A stretch of 64,000 bases of DNA from CAWBXL01 sp963837365 (GCA_963837365.1 CAWIMW010000006.1:124001-188000); one strand, 5' to 3'; positions 53,013 to 62,157 are shown, counted from the first letter of the stretch. The notes: generated by a model not told the origin, from the letters alone. Made by a program: numbers and translations.

Positions 53013-53519
53013 ATGAAAATCAGCAATAAGAAGACGTCTCTGTGCGCAAGCGCGGTACTGCTGCTTTTCACATTCGCATGTCAGAGGCCGAAGCCTCAGG
53101 AAGAGACTGTTGAACCGATGGCGAGGAGTGCGACGCCTCCCGCACAACATATCCTGCACAAGACTTTTTCCGTGGAGAAGTACGAGTCCTTCGTAGTACA
53201 GGTCCCTCCCCACTGTTTGCGACCGAGGTTGCATGGCGATTTCAGGTCATTTCGCTACGGCGAACAAGGGAACCGGGCCAGCGATGATGCGGCCAGCGTT
53301 GACGTGCTTCTACTGGACGAGCAGCAATTCAAGAATTTTACTCAGGGGCCCGGCGGCGATTCCATGCGGTCCGTGCTGGCGTCTTATGAACGGCAGGTGG
53401 ACTGGGCCCTGCCTTCCAGTTTCGACAATCCACAGAAGTATTACCTGGTGTTCAATAACTCCACAGGCAAGCCGAAAACCAAAATTGTGGAAGCGGATTT
53501 GACCCTGAGCTTCGATTAG
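53013..53519 (+). CDS. Predicted lipoprotein of unknown function
   Basis: A 168-residue protein with a lipoprotein signal (CASAVLLLFTFAC, Cys at ~23). The mature part is mostly beta-rich, with FSVEKYESFVVQVPPHCLRP, ASVDVLLLDEQQFKNF and YYLVFNNSTGKPKTKIVEAD. The last segment looks like a galactose-binding-like or jelly-roll domain edge. No family is recognised. It lies between queA and polA on the same strand. Confidence 0.65.
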   Translation: MKISNKKTSLCASAVLLLFTFACQRPKPQEETVEPMARSATPPAQHILHKTFSVEKYESFVVQVPPHCLRPRLHGDFRSFRYGEQGNRASDDAASVDVLLLDEQQFKNFTQGPGGDSMRSVLASYERQVDWALPSSFDNPQKYYLVFNNSTGKPKTKIVEADLTLSFD

Positions 53520-53560
53520 CTGACCGCCTTACACACGCTTCAACTGCTAAACTAAGCGGG

Positions 53561-56377
53561 TTGTCTTCACAAAAAATATCTGCGAATAGGGTTGTACCGG
53601 CGCCGGCGGAAGGGGCCAAGCCGACCGATACGCCCCTTAGCTCGATAGGGCCCGCCGTCCTGCCGGACAACAAGAACAGAATTTTCCTGATCGACGCCAT
53701 GTCGTTCATCTTCCGTGCATATCACGCCATGGCGAGGCAGCGCGGTATGTCAACCAAAACCGGCCTTCCAACAGCTGCGACCTATGTTTTCGTAAACATG
53801 CTGCGCAAGTTACGCGATGACTTCTCCCCGGAATATTTGGCGGCGGTATTTGATGTGGCCGCGCCGACCTTTCGTGATCAGCAGGCGGAGGCGATCACCA
53901 GTGTGCGCCGCTTCGATCTGAAGACGCAGACATTCCAAGAAATCGAGTATCACGGATACAAGGCAAACCGTTCTGAGATGCCCGGCGATTTGGCGCAGCA
54001 ATTGCCGTATATCCGTCGGGCAATCGAGGGATACCGCATCCCTATCCTCGAGATGGCCGGCTATGAAGCCGACGACGTGATTGGCACGCTGGCCCGCAAG
54101 GCTGCGGCAGAGTCGTATTTGGTTTATGTGGTTTCCAGCGACAAGGACATGTTGCAACTGGTAAACGACCGGGTTCTTGTACTCAATCCGCCAAAAGATA
54201 ATCTCATCTGCGATGCCGCCAAGGTGGAAGAGATTTTAGGCGTGCCGCCGGACCGGGTGATTGATGTCATGGCGCTGCGCGGCGATTCAATCGACAATAT
54301 CCCGGGCGCGCCGGGAATCGGCGACAAGGGATCGGTGGAGTTGATCAAACGCTTCGGATCGGTCGAGCAAGCATTGGATCGCGCCGCGGAAGTTGAGAAG
54401 AAGACCTATCGGGAATCCCTGCAAAACAATCGTGACAATGTCCTGCACAGCAAGAAACTAGTGACCATTGATTGCAATGTTCCGGTGGAGCTTGATGTGG
54501 CTGCCATGAAGGCGGGAGCGCCTGATGTAGAGGCATTGCGTGGACTGTTTACTGAATTGGAATTTACCTCCTTACTAAAGGAATTACTGCCGGTGGTGGA
54601 AGTAAGCGAGGTGCACTATTCGGAGGCGAAATCCGCAACGGATTTGGAAGCGGTGCTGAAGAGTTTGCCTCCAGGCGCCGCACTCGCGATAGCCGTGCAG
54701 GCGGAGGATTCCGCGAGTAACGAAGGGGAAGAAGGGGAAGCAGAACCTGAAACTGGGATGTTGCCCCTGCTGGATGCGGTACCTCCGGCAGAAAAGATTA
54801 GTAATCTCTCGGTTTCGAGCACACCGGGCATGGCAATCACAGTTCCAAGTGAAACCCAGGGTGCGTATATGCGTCTTCGTTCCGTCCTGGAAGACGGCGC
54901 AATCCCCAAATCAATCCACGATTACAAAGGCGCAATCCATGCGCTAGAGCTGCAAAACATCACATTGCGCGGGGTCGAGCACGACTCCATGCTGTATTCG
55001 TATTTGCTCGATCCCACTTACTCTTCGCATCGCCTGGCCGACGTCGCACTGAGGCGGTTCAATCTCAAATTGAGTGGCGGACTCGCCGAGGCAGCCGACA
55101 TCACGGGCCGTTTAGCCACCGCGTTACACCAGGACGTGCAGAATGCGGGATTACTCAAGCTGTATCAGGACATGGATTGGCCGCTGGTTCCAGTGCTGGC
55201 GCGCATGGAACAAACGGGAGTCAAAATTGACCGGGGTGCACTGGCGGCGATGTCCTCGCGCCTGGAAGGTGAGATTGCCGCCAAGGCGAAGGAAATCTAC
55301 GAAGTTTGCGGGATGGAGTTCAACATCAGCTCTCCCAAGCAGCTGGGAGATGTTTTGTTCAACAAATTGAATCTGCCCAAGCCGGTAAAGTACGGAAAAG
55401 GCAAGACCATTTCCACTGCGGTGGATGTGCTGGAAGGGTTGGCTGCGACCCATGCAGCTCCGCGGCTGGTACTTGAATACCGGCAGCTGACGAAATTGAA
55501 GTCCACATATGTGGATGCGCTGCCTGCGTTGATCAACCCGGCAAGCGGGCGACTGCATACAACCTTTGGCCAGACCGGAACAGCCACTGGCCGGTTATCT
55601 TCCACCAATCCCAATCTGCAAAATATTCCGATCCGCACCGAGCTAGGGCGTGAGATTCGCGCAGCATTTACGGCTGAACCGGGACATCTGTTGCTGGCGG
55701 CTGACTATTCGCAGATTGAACTGCGTTTGCTTGCGCATTTTTCCAAAGACAGGCTGCTGGTTGAAGCGTTCAACCGTGGAGATGACATTCATACTTTGAC
55801 CGCATCGCAGGTGTTTGGCGTTCCGCCACTCATGGTCACGCCAGATCATCGGCGGCAAGCCAAAGTGGTCAACTTTGGCATCGTGTATGGCCTCTCAGCA
55901 TTTGGGTTGTCCCAGCAACTGGGGATTGAGCCGGGCGAGGCCAGGAAATTTATTGATGCATATTTTGAAAAATACAGCGGGGTCCGGGCATTCATCGATC
56001 AAACGCTGGAAGAGGCACGACGTGATCAGCATGTAAAAACTTTGTTCGGACGTGAACGCCCGATCCCAGACATCAATAGCAAGAACGCCAACCAGCGCGG
56101 CTTCGCTGAACGTACAGCAGTGAACACTCCACTACAGGGCACCGCCGCTGACTTAATTAAGCTGGCCATGATTAGGATCGATGCTTTATTAAATGAGCGG
56201 GGGTTGAAAGCACGAATGACCCTGCAAGTGCACGATGAATTGGTATTCGAAGTACCTGAGAGGGAAGTCGAGGCTGTGCGCATACTGGTTCAGGAACAAA
56301 TGGAAAAGGTGCACCAGCTCTCCGTGCCATTGTTAGTTGTGATTGGGGTGGGGAAAAACTGGCGCGATCTGGATTAG
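53561..56377 (+). CDS. polA: DNA polymerase I
   Basis: DNA repair and Okazaki-fragment polymerase of 938 residues. The N-terminal 5' nuclease domain (about 38-340) has IFLIDAMSFIFRAYHAMARQ, MAGYEADDVIGTLARKA and RGDSIDNIPGAPGIGDKG; an insertion of about 18 residues precedes the GYKANRSEMP motif. The middle domain (about 350-590) lacks the usual DxE exonuclease motif (LAIAVQAEDS instead) and has an acidic insert (SNEGEEGEAEPETGM). The polymerase domain has motif A in DYSQIELRLLAHFS, motif B in RRQAKVVNFGIVYGLSAFGL and motif C in LQVHDELVFEVPE. The start is TTG, with a 40-residue N-terminal extension of low complexity. Proofreading is probably absent. Confidence 0.96.
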   Translation: MSSQKISANRVVPAPAEGAKPTDTPLSSIGPAVLPDNKNRIFLIDAMSFIFRAYHAMARQRGMSTKTGLPTAATYVFVNMLRKLRDDFSPEYLAAVFDVAAPTFRDQQAEAITSVRRFDLKTQTFQEIEYHGYKANRSEMPGDLAQQLPYIRRAIEGYRIPILEMAGYEADDVIGTLARKAAAESYLVYVVSSDKDMLQLVNDRVLVLNPPKDNLICDAAKVEEILGVPPDRVIDVMALRGDSIDNIPGAPGIGDKGSVELIKRFGSVEQALDRAAEVEKKTYRESLQNNRDNVLHSKKLVTIDCNVPVELDVAAMKAGAPDVEALRGLFTELEFTSLLKELLPVVEVSEVHYSEAKSATDLEAVLKSLPPGAALAIAVQAEDSASNEGEEGEAEPETGMLPLLDAVPPAEKISNLSVSSTPGMAITVPSETQGAYMRLRSVLEDGAIPKSIHDYKGAIHALELQNITLRGVEHDSMLYSYLLDPTYSSHRLADVALRRFNLKLSGGLAEAADITGRLATALHQDVQNAGLLKLYQDMDWPLVPVLARMEQTGVKIDRGALAAMSSRLEGEIAAKAKEIYEVCGMEFNISSPKQLGDVLFNKLNLPKPVKYGKGKTISTAVDVLEGLAATHAAPRLVLEYRQLTKLKSTYVDALPALINPASGRLHTTFGQTGTATGRLSSTNPNLQNIPIRTELGREIRAAFTAEPGHLLLAADYSQIELRLLAHFSKDRLLVEAFNRGDDIHTLTASQVFGVPPLMVTPDHRRQAKVVNFGIVYGLSAFGLSQQLGIEPGEARKFIDAYFEKYSGVRAFIDQTLEEARRDQHVKTLFGRERPIPDINSKNANQRGFAERTAVNTPLQGTAADLIKLAMIRIDALLNERGLKARMTLQVHDELVFEVPEREVEAVRILVQEQMEKVHQLSVPLLVVIGVGKNWRDLD

Positions 56378-56658
56378 GACTTACTCGCATCTTCAGCATC
56401 GCGAGCTGCGGCTTCATCCAGCAATCGTTTCCACCGGATCTTAGAGATTCTTTTTGCCCGTAAAATGCGGCGCAACCCCATCCAGTAGACAAACCAAAAC
56501 AGTGTTCCTGCGATTCCGATAAGCAACAGGAAATTCCATACGACACCTAGTTGCTTTAGAAAAGGCACTACAACGCCGGGAGCGAAAGCGGCGGCCACAA
56601 TCAGGGCGACAATTATTGCTGCGGCACAAATCAGGAGACGGTTGTGAAATCTTGTCAT
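56374..56658 (-). CDS. Small membrane protein downstream of glmM
   Basis: A 94-residue protein with two membrane helices (LLICAAAIIVALIVAAAFAP and VVWNFLLLIGIAGTLFWFVY) and a basic C-terminal tail (MGLRRILRAKRISKIRWKRL) ending in an acidic segment. It starts 10 bp after the glmM stop and is likely co-transcribed with cdaA-cdaR-glmM. Its 3' end overlaps the convergent polA stop by 4 bp. The ATG at 56658 is preferred over a GTG at 56676 that would overlap glmM. Function is unknown. Confidence 0.65.
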   Translation of the reverse strand: MTRFHNRLLICAAAIIVALIVAAAFAPGVVVPFLKQLGVVWNFLLLIGIAGTLFWFVYWMGLRRILRAKRISKIRWKRLLDEAAARDAEDASKS

Positions 56659-56668
56659 AGCCGCACTC

Positions 56669-58045
56669 TCAGACACCTAGTTCATTTTTGATCGCCTCGG
56701 TAATATTTGCCGCCAGTGCTTTCATCTTGGCTTCGGATTCAGCCTCCACCATCACCCGCGCCAGCGTTTCGGTCCCGGAATAACGCACCACGACCCGACC
56801 CTTGCCTTCAAGTTCCTTTTCTGCGGTTTGAATCGCGCTTTGAATCGCGGGCACTTGTGCAAAGGGAACTTTCTGGCGCACATGAACGTTTTGGATGGTC
56901 TGCGGAAATACTTTCAAATCGCTGGCCAGGTCTTTTAATGTTCGCCTCGTCCGGGCCACAACTTCCATCACCCGCAACGCGGTCAACAGCCCATCTCCCG
57001 TTGTGGCCTCGCCGTCACGGAAGATGATGTGCCCTGATTGCTCGCCCCCAAGCGAAGCACCCGTCTTTAACATTTCTTCAAGAACATATTTGTCCCCCAC
57101 ATTCGCACGTAACATGCGAATGCCAGAGTTGCGCAGGGCAATTTCCAGCCCCATGTTCGACATCGTGGTCGCGACCACCGTATTTCCGGAAAGGACTCCA
57201 CGTGCCTGCATATCCCGCGCCGCCAGCAGTAATACGGCATCGCCGTTCACAACTTGGCCGTCACCATCGCTGAAGAGCACGCGGTCGGCATCGCCGTCGA
57301 AAGTCACGCCTAAATCAAAGTGCCCACGTTTTTCAGCGATCACTTTGGCAGCGACTCCTGGGTGCAACGCTCCACAGCCTTCATTGATGTTCTGGCCGTC
57401 GGGAGATGCGCTCAGAATCGTGGCCTTAATGCCTAGAGTACGAAAAAGTTCGGGGGCTTCGGCAGCAGCGGCGCCGTTGGCGCAATCCACCAGCACGCGC
57501 AGCCCGCTTAGATCAATTTTTGCATCCGAAGCCAGCCAATCTATGTAGGCCCGCCTGAGTTGAATTTCTCCGGGCAAACTAGGCGCGGGTTTTGCTTCCG
57601 GCTCAGGATGGGCTTGTGGGTTTTGCAGTAACCCGAAAATTTCCTGCTCAATGGCCAGTTCGTGTGCATCAGGCAACTTGAAACCATCGCCGGAGAAAAC
57701 TTTGATTCCGTTGTCCGTCCAGGGATTGTGGGAAGCAGAGATCACAACTCCAGCGGAATATTTACGGGAACGCGCCAAATAAGCGACGCCGGGCGTGGTA
57801 ATTACTCCCGCACTGTGCACTTCCACTCCTACCGATGCCAGTCCCCAGGCTACGCGGTCCGCAATCCAGCCGCTCGATTCACGCGTGTCCTGGCCGATCA
57901 CTACCTTGGCCTTAGCATTGGAGCGGATCAAGTCATGGCCTAGGGCGCGGCCGATGAGATACGTACTCTCGGTGGTAAGCGGGAATTCGCCGGCCACCCC
58001 GCGAATTCCATCGGTGCCAAAAAGTTGTCTGGTTGCGGCTGTCAT
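56669..58045 (-). CDS. glmM: Phosphoglucosamine mutase
   Basis: Converts glucosamine-6-phosphate to glucosamine-1-phosphate for peptidoglycan and lipopolysaccharide precursors. The 458-residue enzyme has the start LFGTDGIRGVAGEFPLTTES, the catalytic phosphoserine loop AGVVISASHNPWTDNGIKVF, the metal loop FDGDADRVLF, the sugar-binding GEQSGHIIFRDGEATTGDGL and the phosphate-binding VVRYSGTETLARVMVEA. It follows cdaR by 4 bp, giving the conserved cdaA-cdaR-glmM order; in other bacteria GlmM binds and inhibits the diadenylate cyclase. The ATG at 58045 is preferred over an in-frame codon at 58171 that lies in cdaR. Confidence 0.97.
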   Translation of the reverse strand: MTAATRQLFGTDGIRGVAGEFPLTTESTYLIGRALGHDLIRSNAKAKVVIGQDTRESSGWIADRVAWGLASVGVEVHSAGVITTPGVAYLARSRKYSAGVVISASHNPWTDNGIKVFSGDGFKLPDAHELAIEQEIFGLLQNPQAHPEPEAKPAPSLPGEIQLRRAYIDWLASDAKIDLSGLRVLVDCANGAAAAEAPELFRTLGIKATILSASPDGQNINEGCGALHPGVAAKVIAEKRGHFDLGVTFDGDADRVLFSDGDGQVVNGDAVLLLAARDMQARGVLSGNTVVATTMSNMGLEIALRNSGIRMLRANVGDKYVLEEMLKTGASLGGEQSGHIIFRDGEATTGDGLLTALRVMEVVARTRRTLKDLASDLKVFPQTIQNVHVRQKVPFAQVPAIQSAIQTAEKELEGKGRVVVRYSGTETLARVMVEAESEAKMKALAANITEAIKNELGV

Positions 58046-58049
58046 TCGC

Positions 58050-58469
58050 TTAGTGAATTTCGGGACCTTGCACTGCGGAAGATTTTCCCAATTCCATGAA
58101 TGTAACCCGGATCTTTTCAGGCCCGATGTTGAGGACCTGCAAATCATGGGGATGATGAACTTCGACCGCACTGGAACTGAAAATACGCTCCCCGGGCTGC
58201 CCGGAAGTAAGGCCTATTTCCGCCTGTACGTCGGTCGGCTGCAACCGGCGCACGGCACGTTGCGGCCCGCGTAGCAAGATCTGGGCGCGCGGAATACGTT
58301 CATAGCTCATGCCCAGATTGGCCGGGACATTCCGAAAAATGATGGGCACTTCAATCGCCACCTCAGTCACCGGATCCTGCGCCTGGACGAACCATAGCCC
58401 TGTCGCCAATGCCAACGAAAGAAGTTTCAGACCGAAATTGTGCATGACCGCCTGGCGGAAAAAATTCAT
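58050..58469 (-). CDS. cdaR: CdaR/YbbR-domain regulator of the diadenylate cyclase
   Basis: A 139-residue protein with one N-terminal membrane helix (FGLKLLSLALATGLWFVQAQ) and a single extracytoplasmic YbbR domain (VTEVAIEVPIIFRNVPANLG, ILLRGPQRAVRRLQPTDVQA, then IGPEKIRVTFMELG). In Firmicutes CdaR binds and regulates CdaA; here it is shorter than the three- or four-domain homologues. It starts 2 bp after cdaA and ends 4 bp before glmM, so the three are one operon. Confidence 0.88.
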   Translation of the reverse strand: MNFFRQAVMHNFGLKLLSLALATGLWFVQAQDPVTEVAIEVPIIFRNVPANLGMSYERIPRAQILLRGPQRAVRRLQPTDVQAEIGLTSGQPGERIFSSSAVEVHHPHDLQVLNIGPEKIRVTFMELGKSSAVQGPEIH

Positions 58470-58471
58470 AC

Positions 58472-59347
58472 TTAACGTCCGCCTCTCTGGTTGGAAATCG
58501 ACTTCGCACTCGTGCTCTGCATAGGGCCCGGCTCTGGCTGCAAAGCATCGGCATCATTCACCATTGGTGTAGGTAGCGCGGATGGCGGTAAATAGCGCTG
58601 CACCAACTCACCCAGGCGTTTGCGGAGTTGTTCCACGGTCAAGTTGCGCTCGATGCTTCCCGTCACCGCCAGGCTGATGGCCCCGGTTTCCTCGGACACG
58701 ATGACGGCAATAGCATCCGTTTCTTCGGTGATGCCTATACCGGCGCGATGGCGTGTTCCCAGTTGCGTCGAGAGCACCGGATTCATAGAGAGCGGGAGGA
58801 AACATGCTGCGGCGGCAATGCGGTCCTTTTGCACGATTACCGCCCCATCGTGCAAGGGCGCGCTGGGCCGGAATACCGAAGCGAGGAGATCATAGGAGAG
58901 ATGAGCGTCAAGCGCGACCCCACTCTCAATATAGGTCCGCAGTCCGATCTCGCGTTCAATTACAATCAGCGCTCCCGTTTGATGTTCGGAGAAAAGATTG
59001 GCCGCCAGGACAATGTCATCGTACGCATCTATTTCGCCGGCCGTGCCACGGCTGAAGGTTAGCTTGCGGCCCAAACGCGCCAACGCCTGCCGGATTTCCG
59101 ACTGGAAAACCACGATGATGGCGAACACTCCGTAGGGCAGGAGTGTGCTGATCAGCCAGTTCAAAGTACTAAGTTCACCCAGCCGGGTGAAATAGAACGC
59201 CAGAACAACGCCCGCGACACCCACCAGCATGTAGGCGGCGCGTGTGCCTTGGATTAGGGTCAATAGCTCGTAGATGATCACCGCGACCAGAAAAATGTCG
59301 ATGCCGGAAATCAGCGACAGATGGGGCCACGGTCCAGCGAACTTCAT
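58472..59347 (-). CDS. cdaA: Membrane diadenylate cyclase
   Basis: Makes cyclic di-AMP from ATP. The 291-residue protein has three N-terminal membrane helices (FLVAVIIYELLTLI, AAYMLVGVAGVVLAFYFTRL, LISTLLPYGVFAIIVVFQSE) and a DisA_N catalytic domain with the signature loops PLHDGAVIVQKDRIAAAACF (DGA) and LGTRHRAGIGITEETDAIAV (RHR). The C-terminal tail is proline-rich. It heads the operon with cdaR and glmM. Confidence 0.93.
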   Translation of the reverse strand: MKFAGPWPHLSLISGIDIFLVAVIIYELLTLIQGTRAAYMLVGVAGVVLAFYFTRLGELSTLNWLISTLLPYGVFAIIVVFQSEIRQALARLGRKLTFSRGTAGEIDAYDDIVLAANLFSEHQTGALIVIEREIGLRTYIESGVALDAHLSYDLLASVFRPSAPLHDGAVIVQKDRIAAAACFLPLSMNPVLSTQLGTRHRAGIGITEETDAIAVIVSEETGAISLAVTGSIERNLTVEQLRKRLGELVQRYLPPSALPTPMVNDADALQPEPGPMQSTSAKSISNQRGGR

Positions 59348-59474
59348 GAACTACGCCCTTTCCTACGACAAACTACATTGTAATCTATAGCTTAAGAAGA
59401 ACAATCTGCCCAGTTTTTCACCGATTAAACGGATTTACTGGATATTGATCCGTGTCATCCGCGAAACTCCGGGG
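59348..59474. other. Intergenic gap with a common repeat-like string
   Basis: The 127 bp gap between cdaA and the xseA 3' end contains GATTAAACGGATTTACTGG and ATCCGTGTCATCCGCG. The string resembles a dispersed intergenic sequence known from many acidobacterial genomes, by memory. No gene is supported. Confidence 0.35.
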
Positions 59475-60849
59475 CTAGGATTTCTTCTTGTTATTAACCG
59501 TCGCTGTAAGTGTCCCTTTTTTCAATCGTGCGGTAACTTCGTCTCCAGATTTGACTCCTGCCGCGTCCTTCAGTAACTGCCCGGACGCGTTAAAGACCAA
59601 AGCGTACCCACGATCCAGAATGGCAAGCGGAGACAGAGCATTTAACTGTCCCGAAAGCTGCTCCAAGTGTCCCCTACGCCGGAGTAATAACGTCTGAACC
59701 GTTGCATTCAATAGGGACACACGAGCATCGAGTTGCAGACGAATGCCTTGCAGCACCCGCCGCGCGTCATAATGGCGGACCGAAGCAGAGAGGACCTCAA
59801 AGCGCCGCCGGTGGCCTTCAAGGACGTCGCGTTGCGCGTGGGCCAGACGGTACACCAAATCATCCAGCCGCTGCTGCCGGCGGTGGAGTAAGTCGGTGAT
59901 ACGGGCAAAGGCGCCGTGCTGGGATAGTTCGGTCAGTCCCTGCTTGGCAATTAATAAGCGGTAACGAATGGCTTTTTCGAGGCGCCGGCGAAGCGACTCG
60001 GATTGCTCTTCGATTTCTTGCCGTGAGCGGATTACCAACTCTGCCGCTGCCGAAGGAGTCGGGGCGCGCAAATCGGCGACAAAATCAATGATGGTGAAAT
60101 CGGTCTCGTGGCCGACGGCAGAGATTACTGGAATTTTGGAATCCGCCACGGTGCGTGCGAGGCCTTCTTCGTTGAACGCTGCCAAATCTTCGGCCGAGCC
60201 TCCGCCTCGGGCCACGATGATGACATCCACGCTGCCAACTCGGTTGAAATAACGGACACCAGCGGCTACTTCAAGCGGCGCGGCTTCTCCTTGTACCTGC
60301 GCCGGGAAAATAAGGATGCTCGCCGATTGGTGGCGGCGTTGGAGGATATTCAGAATATCGCGCAGGGCGGCAGCCTGCGGAGAAGTCACGATACCGATAC
60401 GGCGAGGCAGTGTAGGAATCGGTTTCTTGCGTCCGGAATCAAACAGTCCTTCCGCTTCCAGTTTGGCTTTGAGCTGCTCAAAGGCAATCTGTAATGCTCC
60501 GGCGCCTTTGGGCTCGAGATACTCGGCAGAAATCTGCAACTCGCCACGGTCTTCATAGATCGTGACCCGCCCGCGAACCACAACCTGCATTCCGTTTTCG
60601 GGTCGAAAGCGCAGCAGCCGCGCTTGCGAGCGAAACATCACCATGCGAATTTGCGAGTTTGGCATCCTTCAGAGTGAAGTAAAGATGCCCGGAATCATGG
60701 GCGCGGAAGTTGGAGATTTCTCCCTCCACCCAGGTGTCGGTGTACTCGCGCTCCAGGTGAGTGCGCACGGCGGCGACCAGATCGCGCACCGTCCAGATGC
60801 GGCGGCCTAGGACCTGGAAGGTGAACCCGAGCTGGTCGGACGAGGCCAT
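59475..60849 (-). pseudogene. xseA: Exonuclease VII large subunit, frameshift in N-terminal part
   Basis: The catalytic subunit of exonuclease VII. The N-terminal OB-fold (FTFQVLGRRIWTVRDLVAAV, then HDSGHLYFTLKDAK) begins at the ATG 60849. The continuation expected (SQIRMVMFRSQARLLRFRPE) is in another frame, starting near 60656; an extra base around 60657-60661 accounts for the break. After this the protein is normal: RIGIVTSPQAAALRDILNIL, VIIVARGGGSAEDLAAFNEE, ISAVGHETDFTIIDFVADLR and a long coiled-coil C-terminus ending VTARLKKGTLTATV. Corrected length is about 457 residues. The small subunit gene xseB is not in the window. Confidence 0.88.
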
Positions 60850-60960
60850 GACGGGGAGTTTACCGCAGATGTGGGCGGCGGCAGTTTAGGGGCACAAGCC
60901 CCGGCGCATCTTCTTCCGGACGCCAAGCGATCAAGGAGCGTAATTGCGATTTATCGCCAA

Positions 60961-61329
60961 TCATTGGAGACGCGGGTCTGCGCCCTTCCGACGTGGCGCA
61001 CCGAGAACGCCCATCAAGAGTCCTGCCAGAAGCCAAATCAGCAATCCGGCAATCAGCTGTGCTGAAATCGAATACGAGAATCTGTCGCCAAGCAGTCTCC
61101 ACTCGAGGTACTTCCAGACCGTGGAGAACAAAAACATCCCAAGTCCCCACGAGAACACACCGAACGCCCAGACGTACTGCGCCTTGCTGAGGTTCTGATT
61201 TCGGCGGTCAAGTCGCCACATCCCAAACGCAATCGGCACACCAAAACTGCGAAGAATCGCCGGAGCTATCAGGCCAACCCACAACCACCCGCACGCTATT
61301 GCACCGAGAAAGATCTTGAGACCTGTCAT
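60961..61329 (-). CDS. Small membrane protein of unknown function
   Basis: A 122-residue protein with about three membrane helices (GLKIFLGAIACGWLWVGLIA, AFGVFSWGLGMFLFSTVWKY, QLIAGLLIWLLAGLLMGVLG) and a short basic tail (GAPRRKGADPRLQ). The ATG at 61329 is preferred over an in-frame codon at 61371 that adds a charged head without signal character. It lies upstream of xseA on the same strand; no family is recognised. Confidence 0.5.
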   Translation of the reverse strand: MTGLKIFLGAIACGWLWVGLIAPAILRSFGVPIAFGMWRLDRRNQNLSKAQYVWAFGVFSWGLGMFLFSTVWKYLEWRLLGDRFSYSISAQLIAGLLIWLLAGLLMGVLGAPRRKGADPRLQ

Positions 61330-61399
61330 GGCCAGCACTTTACGCCGAACTTGTCGCAGATTCCACGACAATTGACGTAAGCAGGCGATGCCCGGGTTC

Positions 61400-61990
61400 T
61401 ATAAAAGGGGATGTCAAGAGAAAACACTTTCCCGGACGGCAGGGAGAGGTGGTTGTTTGACATCCAGCCCCTGTGCGTAGCTCCGATACGGGTGCACCCG
61501 GAGCGGGTTTTGCGTTGTCTGCGGGTCGAGATACAAGCTCATGCGAGTGCTGTGTTCTTCCGGCTGAACCTGAGCGCCTGCAAGCCAGCGTGGGTGGCGG
61601 TTTTTGCCAACCATGGTTCTATCTGAGACTCGAGGCCTATGGCTTTGTTGGGTTGTCCGAGGGGGCATATGGTGGCCCGTGAGACTGGGAACAACTTGGT
61701 CCCGCCTAACCCGCCCAAGGATACTCTCCCTCGAACCCTGCGCTCCTGACGGCCGGAACAACTGCAGCCCTGTAGCTGAGTTGACTTCTCTCGACGCGCG
61801 GAACGCTTATGCTGCTTGTGGTTTCAGATGTTCGGCGTGGAAGCTTTCTCCTTTCTTCCAGATACTCAAAGTGATGGCGGCGATCTTGCGCGCCAAAGTC
61901 AGACGCGCCATGGCGGGATCTAAGCCCTGGAGGGGCGAAAGAACCTGCTCAGAATGGTTCGTCGCTTTTTCCACATCGGCGTAATTTGCT
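61400..61990 (-). mobile_element. Remnant of an IS110-like element (transposase C-terminus and 3' flank)
   Basis: On the minus strand an open segment around 61807-61990 encodes DPAMARLTLARKIAAITLSI, then WKKGESFHAEHLKPQAA, which matches the C-terminal end of IS110-family transposases as I recall it. No N-terminal RuvC-like (DEDD) domain is present, so the element is truncated. Downstream (61400-61806) is a ~400 bp non-coding-looking stretch that could be the right end of such an element; in one IS110 subgroup this region encodes the guide (bridge) RNA. The short open frame in it (61414-61761) has no recognisable domain. Confidence 0.5.
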
Positions 61991-62062
61991 ACTTTGGGGC
62001 TTTCACAGGCAAAGCCTGCCCTGAGCGAAATCGAAGGGAGTGCCCGCGCCACATCTTCTTTC

Positions 62063-62157
62063 GCCCCTCCGGGGCTTTTTTCTTTTGCTAATGGACCCAG
62101 GGCGAAGGGCAAAAAACGCCCTTCGCCCTGGGCTGCAATCTTGCGCCGCTTCGCGGC
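62063..62157. repeat. Cluster of three hairpins
   Basis: Three perfect inverted repeats follow closely: GCCCC/GGGGC at 62063-62075, then a T-rich run (62076-62086) that makes it terminator-like; CCCAGGGCGAAGGGC/GCCCTTCGCCCTGGG at 62096-62132 (15 bp arms, 7-base A-rich loop); and GCCGC/GCGGC at 62145-62157 followed by TGATTTTT. They lie past the 3' end of the DUF2905 gene and beside the IS remnant. Confidence 0.6.

Noticed and set aside
59410..59470. Possible regulatory RNA between cdaA and xseA
   Set aside because: The string resembles a dispersed intergenic repeat; no conserved riboswitch features such as a c-di-AMP aptamer (ydaO type) were recognised.
61414..61761. Open frame in the IS remnant flank
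   Set aside because: Proline- and arginine-rich without a domain; more likely non-coding right-end sequence of the element.
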